64,000 bases of DNA from Deltaproteobacteria bacterium. GTDB taxonomy: Bacteria > Desulfobacterota > Dissulfuribacteria > Dissulfuribacterales > DYLC01. The translations under genes and the position numbers were made by a program. This document shows, piece after piece, positions 52,277 through 61,283 of the stretch (positions within the stretch are counted from its first letter, which is position 1; each line of letters begins with the position of its first letter). Location: contig JAQVIJ010000001.1 in NCBI GenBank assembly GCA_028695735.1, forward strand, positions 113,081 through 177,080, read 5' to 3'. Under the pieces are notes generated by a model. It saw only the letters and a program-made list of their open reading frames with translations. It did no database searches and was not told the DNA's origin.

Positions 52277-53107
52277 TCACACCAAGAAAAATACCGAAGG
52301 CTGTGTGCCTAACTCGGGTTTACGGCGAATAGAAGTTCTCTTTCTGAGTATCTTACGCACTTCAGACTCAGGATCATTGAGATTGCCAAAAATCAGGCAG
52401 TCAGATTTACGTTTTTTACATGCCTCCACACAGGCCGGCTCCAGCCCCTTTGCCAATCTTTCAGGGCAGAAGGTGCATTTTTCCACCACACCCTTTGTGC
52501 GTGTCGGCTGCTCCGGATTTAACATGGCCTCCTTGCCCTCAAAATACTTGCGAGGATCCCGCCAGTTGAAGCTGCGGGCGCCATATGGGCAGGCAGCCAT
52601 ACAGAAACGGCAGCCTATACACCTGTGCATATCCATCATAACAATGCCATCCGGTCTTTTGAATGTAGCCTTGGTGGGACATACCCGCACACAAGGCGGA
52701 TATTGGCAATGGTTACACATGACAGGAAACGCCTTGCCCTCCAGCCCCTCATCCACATACTGACTATGCTGGTCGGGGAAGAGATGCTCAAATGTATCCT
52801 TCCATATCCACTTAATCTCTTCCTTTGGATTGCCCACAGTCGGAATATTATGAGTGGAATTGCAGGCCAATACACAATCCTGGCAGTCCTCCTGCAAAAT
52901 GCATTTACGGACATCGATCACCATTGCCCATCTCGTTGCGGCCTGAACGCCTTCGGCAGCCTCGCCATGGGCCGCTCCATGAGCAACTTCGGATGAGGCC
53001 TCCAATGCCCCAGGCGTCAATAACTCAAAGGCAGCATTGGCACCCAGACCAAATAGGGCCGAAACCCCCGCCAATTTCAAAAATTCTCTCCTGGATGCTT
53101 TCATCAC
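52277..53107 (-). CDS. dsrO: DsrO, periplasmic iron-sulfur subunit
   Basis: 276-aa ferredoxin-like subunit with several [4Fe-4S] clusters. A twin-arginine signal (ASRREFLKLAG) sends it to the periplasm. Cys clusters are visible as CILQEDCQDCVLACN, CNHCQYPPCVRVCP, CIGCRFCMAACP and CTFCPERL with CVEACKK. It passes electrons between DsrJ and DsrP. Its start overlaps dsrJ by 4 nt. Confidence 0.96.
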   Translation of the reverse strand: MMKASRREFLKLAGVSALFGLGANAAFELLTPGALEASSEVAHGAAHGEAAEGVQAATRWAMVIDVRKCILQEDCQDCVLACNSTHNIPTVGNPKEEIKWIWKDTFEHLFPDQHSQYVDEGLEGKAFPVMCNHCQYPPCVRVCPTKATFKRPDGIVMMDMHRCIGCRFCMAACPYGARSFNWRDPRKYFEGKEAMLNPEQPTRTKGVVEKCTFCPERLAKGLEPACVEACKKRKSDCLIFGNLNDPESEVRKILRKRTSIRRKPELGTQPSVFFLV

Positions 53108-53511
53108 ATAGACTCCTTTGCAGCTTTCGGTTCAATATGACAGTCCCAACAATAAGGCTTGACACTTGCGTATGTATGGCAGCTGTCACAGAAATCTTTT
53201 TTGTTGGAATGACACTTCATGCAGGTATTCTGCAGACTGATATCATATTTTTTGCCGTTCAACTTGCTGTCATATGTCCTCTGATCCTCCCTGACCGCTT
53301 TATCCCTCCAATAATTCAAAAACTGCATGTGAGAGGTCCTCATGAAATGCGTGTCTTCCACACACTTCTTGTCGGTGAGTTTCTGAATCTCAGGGGTATC
53401 CAGCTTGGGCTTGGGGGCAGGCACAGCCGAACCCATGCCATATAATATAGGAAAGGTAAAAAACAGCAGGAATATCGCCAATCCTACCAGAATCTTGTTT
53501 AGATCGTACAT
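53104..53511 (-). CDS. dsrJ: DsrJ, triheme cytochrome c
   Basis: 135-aa periplasmic cytochrome held by an uncleaved N-terminal helix (about 7-27). Three c-type haem sites are visible: CMKCH, CDSCH and CWDCH. One haem in DsrJ has unusual ligation in known proteins; the Cys at KKCVED could serve there. It is 1 nt after dsrK. Confidence 0.95.
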   Translation of the reverse strand: MYDLNKILVGLAIFLLFFTFPILYGMGSAVPAPKPKLDTPEIQKLTDKKCVEDTHFMRTSHMQFLNYWRDKAVREDQRTYDSKLNGKKYDISLQNTCMKCHSNKKDFCDSCHTYASVKPYCWDCHIEPKAAKESM

Positions 53512-53512
53512 A

Positions 53513-55120
53513 TCAACCCTCCATCAAATCGGCTATTTCTTCGCCGCGAAGATTGGTGGTGCGCTCGTTTTCTCCTTCCATAATCAGGGCATTGGCCACC
53601 AATTCACTGACACCGGCCACTCTGATGCCCGGGACCCAATAGTCCATGGATGCCGGCAATACAGCCCTGTCTATGGCGCATACATTGGCCAAGGTATTGA
53701 CACCGTACTTATCCCTTACATACTTGACCGCATTCGCCCTGGGGAATCCACCGCGCATCCTCAATTCCATGTCTTCACTGGCATTCAGACCTGAACCGCT
53801 GCCGCAGCAGAAGGTCTGCTCGCGAATGGTATTTTCAGGCATCTCATAAAAATGATTGCACACATTCTTGATGACATAGCGAGGTTCCTCCAGCAACCCC
53901 ATGGCCCTTGATGGGTTACAGGAATCGTGGAAGGTGACCTTCAAATAATCATTTCTGCTCTTATCCAGCTTCAGCTTATTGTGTTTAATAAGATCCGCAG
54001 TAAACTCAGTGATATGCACCATCTTGGTACTCTTTGCATTCTCGAATTTCGTACCGGTGATGGGTGATACAGGCTCTTCCAAGAAGTCAGCAGGGCCGTT
54101 GAATGTGTCCATATATTGATGGATAACACGCCACATGTGACCGCACTCACCACCCAGTATCCACTTGACACCTAACCTCTTGGCCTCGGCATATATCTTA
54201 TAATTCAAACGCTTGGCCATCTCCAATGAGGTGAAGAAACCGAAGTTTCCACTTTCAGAGGCATAGGTGCTCCATGTGTAATCCAGACCGATATGCTCAA
54301 AAAGCATAAGATAACCCATCAGCGTATATATACCTGGGTCTGCAAAGACATCGCCTGATGGCGTTACAAAGAGGATCTCCGCGCCCTTGCGGTTGAAGGT
54401 TGGATTGATACGAATACCTACATTGGCCTCTATATCATCCAGAAGAAACTCTATGTTGCCTTTATAAGTATGAGGCTGCAATCCTAAGTGGTTACCAATT
54501 CTATAGCAGTTGGAAACAGGTTCCTGTATCCAGTTGATATTCAGACCAAGCAGGTTCAAAAGCTCACGGCCGATAATGGTGATCTCGGCTGTGTCTATGC
54601 CGTACGGACAGAACAGGGAACAACGCCGACACTCCGTGCACTGAAAGAAATAATACCAGAGCTGCTTGATTACCTCCGGTGTAAGCTTGCGGCCGCCGGC
54701 CAGTCTGCCCAAAATCTGCCCTGCCTTGGTGAACTCGCCCCTGTAAACGGAGCGCAGAAGCTCTGCCCTGGCCACAGGCATGTTGCGGGGGTCGCCGGAA
54801 CCAAGAAAGAAATGGCATTTGTCTGCACATGCGCCGCAGCGCACACAGATGTCCATGAATATCTTGAAGGAGCGATGCTTGTCGAGTCTCTCTCGCATGC
54901 CCTCAAGAAAGGTCTCTTTCCACCCCTCCGGCAGATTCCAGTCCTCGTTGGTAGGTGCCCACTCATGGGGATTGGGCATACCAACATCTATTATCTTCTG
55001 TGGTTTGGCGGGATGGCAAAACATGCCTGGCTTGATTTTAACAGGCTCTTCCAGCCAACCAGGCCCAGAAGGATTCAAATCTATTCTGAGCATCTCTTGT
55101 GGTTTAAGATTTTTAGCCAT
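53513..55120 (-). CDS. dsrK: DsrK, HdrD-like catalytic iron-sulfur subunit
   Basis: 535-aa cytoplasmic subunit related to heterodisulfide reductase HdrD. Two [4Fe-4S] motifs occur near residues 90-215 (CVRCGACADKCH, CTECRRCSLFCP), and CCG-type Cys (HDSCNPSRAMG, FCCGSGSG) bind the special [4Fe-4S] centre that handles thiol-disulfide chemistry, presumably the DsrC trisulfide. It lies 2 nt after dsrM. Confidence 0.96.
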   Translation of the reverse strand: MAKNLKPQEMLRIDLNPSGPGWLEEPVKIKPGMFCHPAKPQKIIDVGMPNPHEWAPTNEDWNLPEGWKETFLEGMRERLDKHRSFKIFMDICVRCGACADKCHFFLGSGDPRNMPVARAELLRSVYRGEFTKAGQILGRLAGGRKLTPEVIKQLWYYFFQCTECRRCSLFCPYGIDTAEITIIGRELLNLLGLNINWIQEPVSNCYRIGNHLGLQPHTYKGNIEFLLDDIEANVGIRINPTFNRKGAEILFVTPSGDVFADPGIYTLMGYLMLFEHIGLDYTWSTYASESGNFGFFTSLEMAKRLNYKIYAEAKRLGVKWILGGECGHMWRVIHQYMDTFNGPADFLEEPVSPITGTKFENAKSTKMVHITEFTADLIKHNKLKLDKSRNDYLKVTFHDSCNPSRAMGLLEEPRYVIKNVCNHFYEMPENTIREQTFCCGSGSGLNASEDMELRMRGGFPRANAVKYVRDKYGVNTLANVCAIDRAVLPASMDYWVPGIRVAGVSELVANALIMEGENERTTNLRGEEIADLMEG

Positions 55121-55122
55121 TG

Positions 55123-56112
55123 CTACTCCTTCTCCACCGGAATGCCGGCATCTTTCATAATATCTCTAAATTCATTTTCATAAGCTTCATAGGTATGCAC
55201 CTTGACTGGATAATTCCAGGGGTTCACATGCCTGACCATACGATTGTTGTTGGCAAGGTTACGCGTGGGGCTCAGAAATACACCGCCGAAGTGCATGAGC
55301 TTGCTGAAGGGGAAGTAAGCCAATAAGGTGCTCACAAATGCCACATGGACAAAAAAGATAGCGCCTATTCCATCCGGTAAAGTGGGATGGAATGTGGCCA
55401 GCCCCACCAAAATGCTCTTGATGCCGACAATATCCACCCGCACAAAGAAACGCATCAGAATACCTGTGACAGCGATGCCAAGTAGCAGAAATAACGGAAA
55501 ATAGTCGGCCGGTAGTGAGAGAGAGCGCACCTTGGCATCTAAAAATCTTCTGCCCAACAGAAACAGAATCGCCAAGGTAAAGAATACATCCGTAAGATAC
55601 AAAGGTGGAGCTCCCACCTGAAGGATACCATCAAGGTGATCGAATAACTGAACAAAACCCGGCACCGGCTCCATAAACAGCCTGAAGTGCCTTACAGCAA
55701 TGACAAAAAACGACCAATGGAAAAGCAGGGCAAAGAGCCACAGCCACTTACTTGGGCCATAGACCAGATTACCACTCCTCAATTCGGCCTTCGTATTTCG
55801 GAAAAGCGACCGGAACAGAAAGACCTCGAAAAACATGCGGCCAAGCACTCCAGGCAAGGTGCTGGGATTGTCCAGCTTGGCTTGTTTGATCCAGGGCAGA
55901 CTGAACTCTTGACCGGCAGTCGTAGGGATACGAAACGGCACCGGAGACTTGGCCCAGTACAATACCCTCCACACAAAACCCACGAGAAACGTGGCAAAGG
56001 CAGCGTATGGCAAAAGAATGCCCAACACATACTGCAGCCCTTTGACCTGGGCCCCAACCAAGGCCGCTACGGCAATGGCCAGAACCACACCAAGAGAGAA
56101 TTGAATTCCCAT
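55123..56112 (-). CDS. dsrM: DsrM, haem b membrane subunit
   Basis: 329-aa membrane subunit of the NarI/HdrE type, with about six helices and His residues in the helices (LLFHWSFFVIAVRH, FVHVAF) that could bind haem b. It links quinone oxidation to DsrK. It is the second gene of the operon, 10 nt after the RsbRD-like gene. The C-terminal cytoplasmic tail is charged. Confidence 0.95.
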   Translation of the reverse strand: MGIQFSLGVVLAIAVAALVGAQVKGLQYVLGILLPYAAFATFLVGFVWRVLYWAKSPVPFRIPTTAGQEFSLPWIKQAKLDNPSTLPGVLGRMFFEVFLFRSLFRNTKAELRSGNLVYGPSKWLWLFALLFHWSFFVIAVRHFRLFMEPVPGFVQLFDHLDGILQVGAPPLYLTDVFFTLAILFLLGRRFLDAKVRSLSLPADYFPLFLLLGIAVTGILMRFFVRVDIVGIKSILVGLATFHPTLPDGIGAIFFVHVAFVSTLLAYFPFSKLMHFGGVFLSPTRNLANNNRMVRHVNPWNYPVKVHTYEAYENEFRDIMKDAGIPVEKE

Positions 56113-56122
56113 TGCACACCTC

Positions 56123-56668
56123 TCAACTTATATTGTTCTTGTCCACCTGTCTGCCCAGGATACCTTTCTTGAGCAGATATGACGGACACATACCAACCTC
56201 TGCAAAAAACGGTCGCTGCATGAACTCGTTATATTTGATCTCCCACAATTTTTCCCTGCATTTCATGTAGGTGTCAAAGGCAATGAGTTGCAGTCTATCC
56301 ACCAGACCCGAAAGCTCCATCAAGGCGCCTGGGGCATCTATATGTTTTTTATCGATGAGATGACCGATTGCTTCCTTCAGCAACAAAAAGACAGCCACAG
56401 CCCTGGACGGCATAAAGTCCTGCACAGCCCTGACATGCATCATATCATCTATAAAACCAACCAGTTCTTCGGGCGCCTTGCCGTTTTCAAGACCAGTCAG
56501 TATTCCCATCATACTGCTGCGAAAGGTCGAACCCACCGGATTGGCGAATTGATCCTGCTTGCTCTTCAGAAATTTGGCTGTCTCTTCCGGATAGGTCGCA
56601 ACCACCAAATCATACCAATGATTGAAAATATCTTTTTTATGATTGCTTAATAATTCTTTCCAGTCCAT
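56123..56668 (-). CDS. RsbRD-like N-terminal domain protein, first gene of the dsr operon
   Basis: 181-aa helical protein of the RsbRD N-terminal (RsbR globin-like) type; WKELLSNHKKDIFNHWYDLV is the usual start of the domain. Related genes are regularly found before dsrMKJOP in sulfate reducers. The function is unknown; a sensor or assembly role is possible. It follows the dsr promoter. Confidence 0.88.
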   Translation of the reverse strand: MDWKELLSNHKKDIFNHWYDLVVATYPEETAKFLKSKQDQFANPVGSTFRSSMMGILTGLENGKAPEELVGFIDDMMHVRAVQDFMPSRAVAVFLLLKEAIGHLIDKKHIDAPGALMELSGLVDRLQLIAFDTYMKCREKLWEIKYNEFMQRPFFAEVGMCPSYLLKKGILGRQVDKNNIS

Positions 56669-56682
56669 TGCAATGACCTATG

Positions 56683-56715
56683 TACAAGACTTGTAATTTC
56701 TGAACAGACATTCAG
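56683..56715. promoter_or_regulatory. two small inverted repeats in the dsr leader
   Basis: TACAAG-A-CTTGTA (56683-56695) and CTGAA-CAGACA-TTCAG (56700-56715) lie between the -10 box and the first gene of the dsr operon. Either could be the site of the LysR regulator or another factor. The call is positional. Confidence 0.4.
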
Positions 56716-56723
56716 TTTTGTCA

Positions 56724-56752
56724 TGTATAAACTCGATACAAAAACATGTCAA
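56724..56752 (-). promoter_or_regulatory. sigma-70 promoter of the RsbRD-dsrMKJOP operon
   Basis: On the minus strand TTGACA (56752-56747), 17 bp and TATACA (56729-56724), 56 nt before the RsbRD-like start. Confidence 0.75.
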
Positions 56753-56798
56753 GCCCTAAAATCACACTTTGTCCCTCACAATCTTTCGATCAGGCAGT

Positions 56799-57296
56799 TC
56801 AAGCCCGGTGCTCCTGCCACACCAATGCGTCTGAGTAGGCACACTCCACGGCTGTAAGCCAATAGCCATCTCCGGCATCAGGCGAACTCAATTTCATTCG
56901 CAGGGACTGACTGACACCATGGGACCCTTCGACCAAATTATAAAATCGGGAATCTATACCAAAAAAACCGTCCACCATGTGTGCGGTAACATGAAACAGT
57001 TTGGAGACATAACCTGTGGGGAGCCCCCTGAGATCATCCATGTTGTGAAAGCCTTCAGCCGCCAATTCCTGAATGAGCGTCTTCAGAAAAGTTTCATTTT
57101 CCTGCACCAACCCCTGCAATCTTTCAAAAAAATCAGGGTGATTATGGGGAATGGACCGCTCTTCCAAAAGCTGAATGCGTTCATAAGACACAAGGGTATA
57201 ACCCGTCAAAAAACGAGATACCTGTTCATAACAACTCTGTAGAGTGTCGCCCTTTACCAGAAAATCATGATAAAAAAGCCCAGGGATACCAGCCAC
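56799..57296 (-). CDS. hypothetical protein following ispH
   Basis: 165-aa soluble helical protein that I do not recognise. Features are HNHPDFFERLQGLVQENE and VTAHMVDGFFGIDSRFYNLV, the latter a possible conserved core. The GTG start at 57296 is immediately next to the ispH stop (TAAGTG), with AGGTGG as ribosome binding site, so the two are co-transcribed. It is the last gene before the dsr promoter on this strand. No catalytic motif or export signal is seen. Confidence 0.7.
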   Translation of the reverse strand: MAGIPGLFYHDFLVKGDTLQSCYEQVSRFLTGYTLVSYERIQLLEERSIPHNHPDFFERLQGLVQENETFLKTLIQELAAEGFHNMDDLRGLPTGYVSKLFHVTAHMVDGFFGIDSRFYNLVEGSHGVSQSLRMKLSSPDAGDGYWLTAVECAYSDALVWQEHRA

Positions 57297-58148
57297 TTAT
57301 GCCACCTGAAAGGTTCTTATACAGTACGCCACCCTGTCTATCACCCAATCCGGCGTGGATGCCCCGCCTGTGATACCGATACGGCTAAAACCTGCGAACA
57401 TATCTCTATCCAGATCGTTTTCAGTCTCTATGGCAATGACAGGACGACCTTCCTCCTTGACAATCTCCACAAGCCGTCGCGTATTGGCGCTGTTTTGTCC
57501 ACCCACCACCACCACTGCATCCACCTCTGCGGCGATGCGCCTTGTCTCCGACTGCCGCAGATGCGTGGAGTCACATATGGTATGGAATACGCGGCCATTT
57601 GAATTTCGGGCCAGGATATCCCTTGCCATGGCCTCATATCGCGACTCGTCCTGCGTAGTCTGGGCCAACACTATGTATTTCCGACCCTCCGGAAGGCATG
57701 GTAGATGTCTTTCGTTCTCATAATCAGAGACCAGACATCCCATTTCTCCTGCATAACCCATAATACCCTTGACTTCAGGATGCCCCCTGTCACCCAGCAG
57801 AACGCACAGATATCCCTTGGATGCAAAGTGTTTGGCCAGCATCTGCACCTTTACCACCTTTGGACATGTGGCATCCACCACTTGAAAACCTGCTGCTAAA
57901 AGCATGGCCCTTTCCTGAGGCGGCACGCCGTGGGCCCGAATGATAACGATGCCGGAGCCTCTTTCAGGTATGCTTTGCAGTATGCCCACCCCTCTGGAAG
58001 CCAATAATTCTATTGCTGAGGGGTTATGAATCAACGGCCCATAGGTATAAACCCGACCTTGTGCCCTATCAGCCATGGCCAGAGTGATCTCCATTGCCCT
58101 TTTCACCCCCATGCAAAACCCTGCAACACGGGCCAATTCTATCTCCAT
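57297..58148 (-). CDS. ispH: 4-hydroxy-3-methylbut-2-enyl diphosphate reductase
   Basis: Iron-sulfur enzyme of the last step of the MEP isoprenoid pathway, making IPP and DMAPP. The three cluster Cys are visible: C12 (AGFCMGVKRA), C95 (DATCPKVV) and the one in TICDSTHLRQ. The 283-aa length is normal. It stands alone on the minus strand, convergent with nothing and divergent from dsrN. Confidence 0.96.
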   Translation of the reverse strand: MEIELARVAGFCMGVKRAMEITLAMADRAQGRVYTYGPLIHNPSAIELLASRGVGILQSIPERGSGIVIIRAHGVPPQERAMLLAAGFQVVDATCPKVVKVQMLAKHFASKGYLCVLLGDRGHPEVKGIMGYAGEMGCLVSDYENERHLPCLPEGRKYIVLAQTTQDESRYEAMARDILARNSNGRVFHTICDSTHLRQSETRRIAAEVDAVVVVGGQNSANTRRLVEIVKEEGRPVIAIETENDLDRDMFAGFSRIGITGGASTPDWVIDRVAYCIRTFQVA

Positions 58149-58250
58149 ATACGCTGCTCCCTGTATTTATGGACAGATTTCACAAAATACATATCTCAAG
58201 CGCAAAATCCATGTTAAATTAAAAAATCATAGAGATGTGAGGATTACAAA

Positions 58251-59654
58251 ATGTCTTTTTCTACACCTCGAATCACCATAGTAGCCACGCGCGGTGGCTC
58301 TGGCAAGACTCTTCTCTCCCTGGGTATCGCAAGGTGCCTGGCGAATAAAGGGATGAAAGTGATCCCTTTCAAAAAAGGGCCTGATTACATCGATGCAGCC
58401 TGGCTGGCAAAGGCAGCTGGACAGCCTTGCTACAATCTCGACCCATACCTCATGAGCAGCGAGACAATCCTCAACTCCTTCTGCATGAGGGGGCAAAACG
58501 GTTCTTTCTGCCTTGTGGAAGGAAACAGAGGGCTTTTTGACGGAGTGGACGAACAGGGCAGCCGAAGCTCCGCAGAACTGGCGAAACTGCTCTCTTCACC
58601 GGTCATTCTGGTTATGGACGCCACCAAGGCCACGCGGACCATGGCCGCCCTCGCACTTGGATGTAAAATCTTTGATCCGGACCTGAACATAGCCGGTATT
58701 GTACTGAACAATATCGCAAACACGCGGCACAAAAGGCTGATTACCACCACCATAGAACAGGCCACTGGCATTCCTGTACTCGGTGCCGTTCACCGCCTCA
58801 AGGAAGACCCTATGCCAATGCGCCATCTGGGCATAACCCCTTACAATGAATACGAAAATGCAGAAAAAAATCTGGAATGCATAGCGGCCCTTATAAATGA
58901 ACAGGTGAACATGGAAGCCATTCTAAAAACAGCGGCATCAGCACCGGCCATAGAATGCGCGGCTGCATCGCAGCCACCACTGCACACGCCTGTAAAAGAC
59001 CATCTGCAAATCGGCATATTACGGGACGCAGCCTTTCAATTTTATTACCCTGAGAACCTGGAGGCCCTGGAAAAAGGAGGGGCAGAGCTGGTCTTCATAG
59101 ATGCCATTTCCCAGCAGACCTTGCCGCCGCTCCATGCACTCTACATCGGCGGAGGATTTCCGGAGACTCAGGCCGTAAGGCTCTCGCAAAATCTGTCCCT
59201 TATGCAACAATTGAGCGCAGCCATCGAAAACGGGCTGCCCGTATATGCAGAGTGCGGTGGTTTGATGTATCTGGGCAGACACATACACTGGAAGGGCATG
59301 AAACACCTGATGCTTCAGGTGATCGACTGGGATTTTATACTCCAGGATACACCCGTAGGACATGGCTACTGCACTCTGGAGATCATGCAGGACACCCCAT
59401 TTTACAAGGCAGGCACCCTGCTCAAGGGACATGAGTTTCACTATTCACGGCCTGTTCCATTGGATGGGCGAAATTCGGGGAGTCTCAGTGCCAGGGTCGT
59501 GCGCGGGCATGGCTTCGACGGCAAATCGGACGGCTTGTGCTACAAAAACATCTTCGGCACATATCTGCATATCCACGCCTTGAGCCATAGTGAATGGGCA
59601 CTGGGTCTGCTTCAAAAGGCCTCGGATTTTGCGGAACAAACCCGATACTTATAG
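58251..59654 (+). CDS. dsrN: DsrN, cobyrinate a,c-diamide synthase-like siroheme amidase
   Basis: 467-aa glutamine-dependent amidotransferase of the CbiA/CobB family. The ATP-binding part starts with ATRGGSGKTLLS; the GATase domain with its nucleophile Cys is VYAECGGLMYLG and later GHEFHYS. Because the organism carries dsr genes and a ferredoxin follows, the likely substrate is siroheme (amidated for DsrAB) rather than cobyrinate. CbiA for B12 cannot be excluded from sequence alone. GTGAGG precedes ATG 58251. Confidence 0.88.
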   Translation: MSFSTPRITIVATRGGSGKTLLSLGIARCLANKGMKVIPFKKGPDYIDAAWLAKAAGQPCYNLDPYLMSSETILNSFCMRGQNGSFCLVEGNRGLFDGVDEQGSRSSAELAKLLSSPVILVMDATKATRTMAALALGCKIFDPDLNIAGIVLNNIANTRHKRLITTTIEQATGIPVLGAVHRLKEDPMPMRHLGITPYNEYENAEKNLECIAALINEQVNMEAILKTAASAPAIECAAASQPPLHTPVKDHLQIGILRDAAFQFYYPENLEALEKGGAELVFIDAISQQTLPPLHALYIGGGFPETQAVRLSQNLSLMQQLSAAIENGLPVYAECGGLMYLGRHIHWKGMKHLMLQVIDWDFILQDTPVGHGYCTLEIMQDTPFYKAGTLLKGHEFHYSRPVPLDGRNSGSLSARVVRGHGFDGKSDGLCYKNIFGTYLHIHALSHSEWALGLLQKASDFAEQTRYL

Positions 59655-59782
59655 TAAAATACACACAGTCTAAAAATTTATAGGGCAAAAGCCCATAATA
59701 TCAGACATAATATGCTGTTTCAAAAGGTTTTCCTGAAAATAATCCAAAAATACAGAAAATTATCGCCCGCCGTTTTTTTTAG

Positions 59783-59812
59783 TTGACAAGCCCCAACTGT
59801 TCGGTCTATATG
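59783..59812 (+). promoter_or_regulatory. promoter of the ferredoxin gene
   Basis: TTGACA (59783-59788), 18 bp and TATATG (59807-59812), or CTATAT with 17 bp. It lies about 47 nt before the ATG, so the ferredoxin has its own strong promoter besides any read-through from dsrN. Confidence 0.65.
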
Positions 59813-59858
59813 AAGAACATTGAATAGCCTAAAGGCAAAAAACAACAAGGAGGAAAAT

Positions 59859-60044
59859 ATGTTCCAGATCACCATTGATTACGACAAATGTCAGGGCGAT
59901 GAAGAGTGCGTAAACGCCTGCCCAGCTCAGGTCTATGACTTTGAAGACGGCAAGCCCGTACCAACCAGGCAGGATGACTGCCTTGGGTGCGAAACCTGTG
60001 TAGAGGTCTGCCCTGTGGGAGCCATCACAGTGGAAGAGGTCTAA
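59859..60044 (+). CDS. 2[4Fe-4S]-type ferredoxin
   Basis: 61-aa ferredoxin. The C-terminal half has a full cluster motif CLGCETCVEVCP, and the N-terminal half has CQGDEECVNACP, where the second Cys is replaced and two residues are inserted (C-x4/5-C-x3-C), so the first cluster may be altered or of the [3Fe-4S]-type. ATG 59859 has AAGGAGG upstream. The gene follows dsrN, a common arrangement in sulfate reducers; it probably supplies electrons to sulfite reduction. Confidence 0.93.
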   Translation: MFQITIDYDKCQGDEECVNACPAQVYDFEDGKPVPTRQDDCLGCETCVEVCPVGAITVEEV

Positions 60045-60106
60045 TGGTGCCACACAAGACGACTGTGTGTCTGACACCAGCCATGCCGACATAAAGATTG
60101 GCACAA

Positions 60107-60153
60107 GGGAGCCTTGGAAAAATTAGAATCAAGGCCAATTTTTCAAGGCTCCC
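60107..60153. repeat. short copy of the inverted-repeat element after the ferredoxin
   Basis: GGGAGCCTTGGAAAAATTAG and its partner CCAATTTTTCAAGGCTCCC form a hairpin with a few bases between. It is a 47-bp version of the ends of the element at 38203-38353 and can also act as the ferredoxin terminator. Confidence 0.7.
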
Positions 60154-60159
60154 ATAAAC

Positions 60160-60194
60160 ATTTTGCCCTTATGCGATGAACATAAGGGCAAAAT
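60160..60194. terminator. bidirectional hairpin between ferredoxin and ribF
   Basis: ATTTTGCCCTTATG pairs perfectly with CATAAGGGCAAAAT over 14 bp with a 7-nt loop. It abuts the stop codon of ribF on the minus strand. Confidence 0.8.
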
Positions 60195-60196
60195 CA

Positions 60197-61162
60197 TCAT
60201 GGCATAATCCCTTCCACGCACCCCTTTCCAAGACCAGGCTCCTGCGACAAAATTACGCGGGCCTTTTCAATATCCCTTCCGATTTGCATCCTCAACGCAT
60301 CTACACTGTCGAATTTTCGCTCGTCACGCAGTTTTTCCACCAGATTCACCTTGATCTGTTTGCCATATAACTCACCGTCGAAATCCAGGAGATGCACCTC
60401 TGCAAGCACGGTCTGGCCATTGAATGTGGGATTTGTACCTATATTTAACACCCCCCAAAAACAGCTGGACAGGCAGATCACCTGTACGGCATAAACCCCT
60501 GAAGCAGGGCTTAAGTAATCCTCTTCCAGATGCAGATTGGCAGTGGGATAACCTAAAAGCCTTCCACCACGCCTTTGACCATGTCTGACTTCGCCCCGAA
60601 TCTGATAGTATCTGCCCAGAAGGTCATAAACCAGACGCATCTCGCCCCTGGCGACCAGTTCCCTCACCTTTGTGCTGCTGACCACCATATGATGCACCAG
60701 AACCGGCTCTACCACATGCACACTGAAACCATACTCCGCACCCTTTTGCTCAAGAAACGGGATATCCCCCTGTCTGCCCTTACCAAATGCATAATCATAG
60801 CCTACGACCAAGTGCTTGACTCCGATTTTTTCACACAGGACATGTCTCACAAAGTCCTCCGCCGTGGTGTCGGCAAGCTCCTTGTTGAAGGGCAATATGA
60901 TGAGATGCCCTATACCTGCACGCTGAATCATCTCTATTTTATGCTCCAGGGTGGAGATGCGCTTAAGCCCCCTCTCAGGCCGCAAAAAAACCATGGGGTG
61001 GGGTTCAAATGTCAGGGCCAGCTTGTCTCCGTCTCCGGCCACCTCCACCACCTTCTGAAAAAGCGCCTGATGCCCCAGATGCACGCCATCGAAATTGCCT
61101 ATTACCAGCGCCGGCTCATGAAATGGCTTGCATATTTCGTGCAACCCGTTATATATCTGCAT
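60197..61162 (-). CDS. ribF: bifunctional riboflavin kinase/FAD synthetase
   Basis: 321-aa enzyme converting riboflavin to FMN and FAD. The N-terminal adenylyltransferase domain has GNFDGVHLGHQ and VVSSTKVRELV; the C-terminal flavokinase domain has GRLLGYPTANL and NIGTNPTF. ATG 61162 has GAAGGAAGG upstream; an ATG at 61183 is less likely. It may be transcribed towards the hairpin at 60160-60194. Confidence 0.95.
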   Translation of the reverse strand: MQIYNGLHEICKPFHEPALVIGNFDGVHLGHQALFQKVVEVAGDGDKLALTFEPHPMVFLRPERGLKRISTLEHKIEMIQRAGIGHLIILPFNKELADTTAEDFVRHVLCEKIGVKHLVVGYDYAFGKGRQGDIPFLEQKGAEYGFSVHVVEPVLVHHMVVSSTKVRELVARGEMRLVYDLLGRYYQIRGEVRHGQRRGGRLLGYPTANLHLEEDYLSPASGVYAVQVICLSSCFWGVLNIGTNPTFNGQTVLAEVHLLDFDGELYGKQIKVNLVEKLRDERKFDSVDALRMQIGRDIEKARVILSQEPGLGKGCVEGIMP

Positions 61163-61239
61163 TTTCCTTCCTTCGACAAACAAAAGATGGTAAAAATAAG
61201 GGTTCCAACAAGAACCTCCAGAAAATTTACATCAACGGC

Positions 61240-61269
61240 TTGACAATGACAAGGCAATACAATTAAAAT
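61240..61269 (+). promoter_or_regulatory. promoter of the tRNA-Leu gene
   Basis: TTGACA (61240-61245), 17-18 bp and TTAAAA/TAAAAT (61263-61269), 15 nt before the tRNA. Confidence 0.65.
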
Positions 61270-61283
61270 AGCTGATTACCGTT

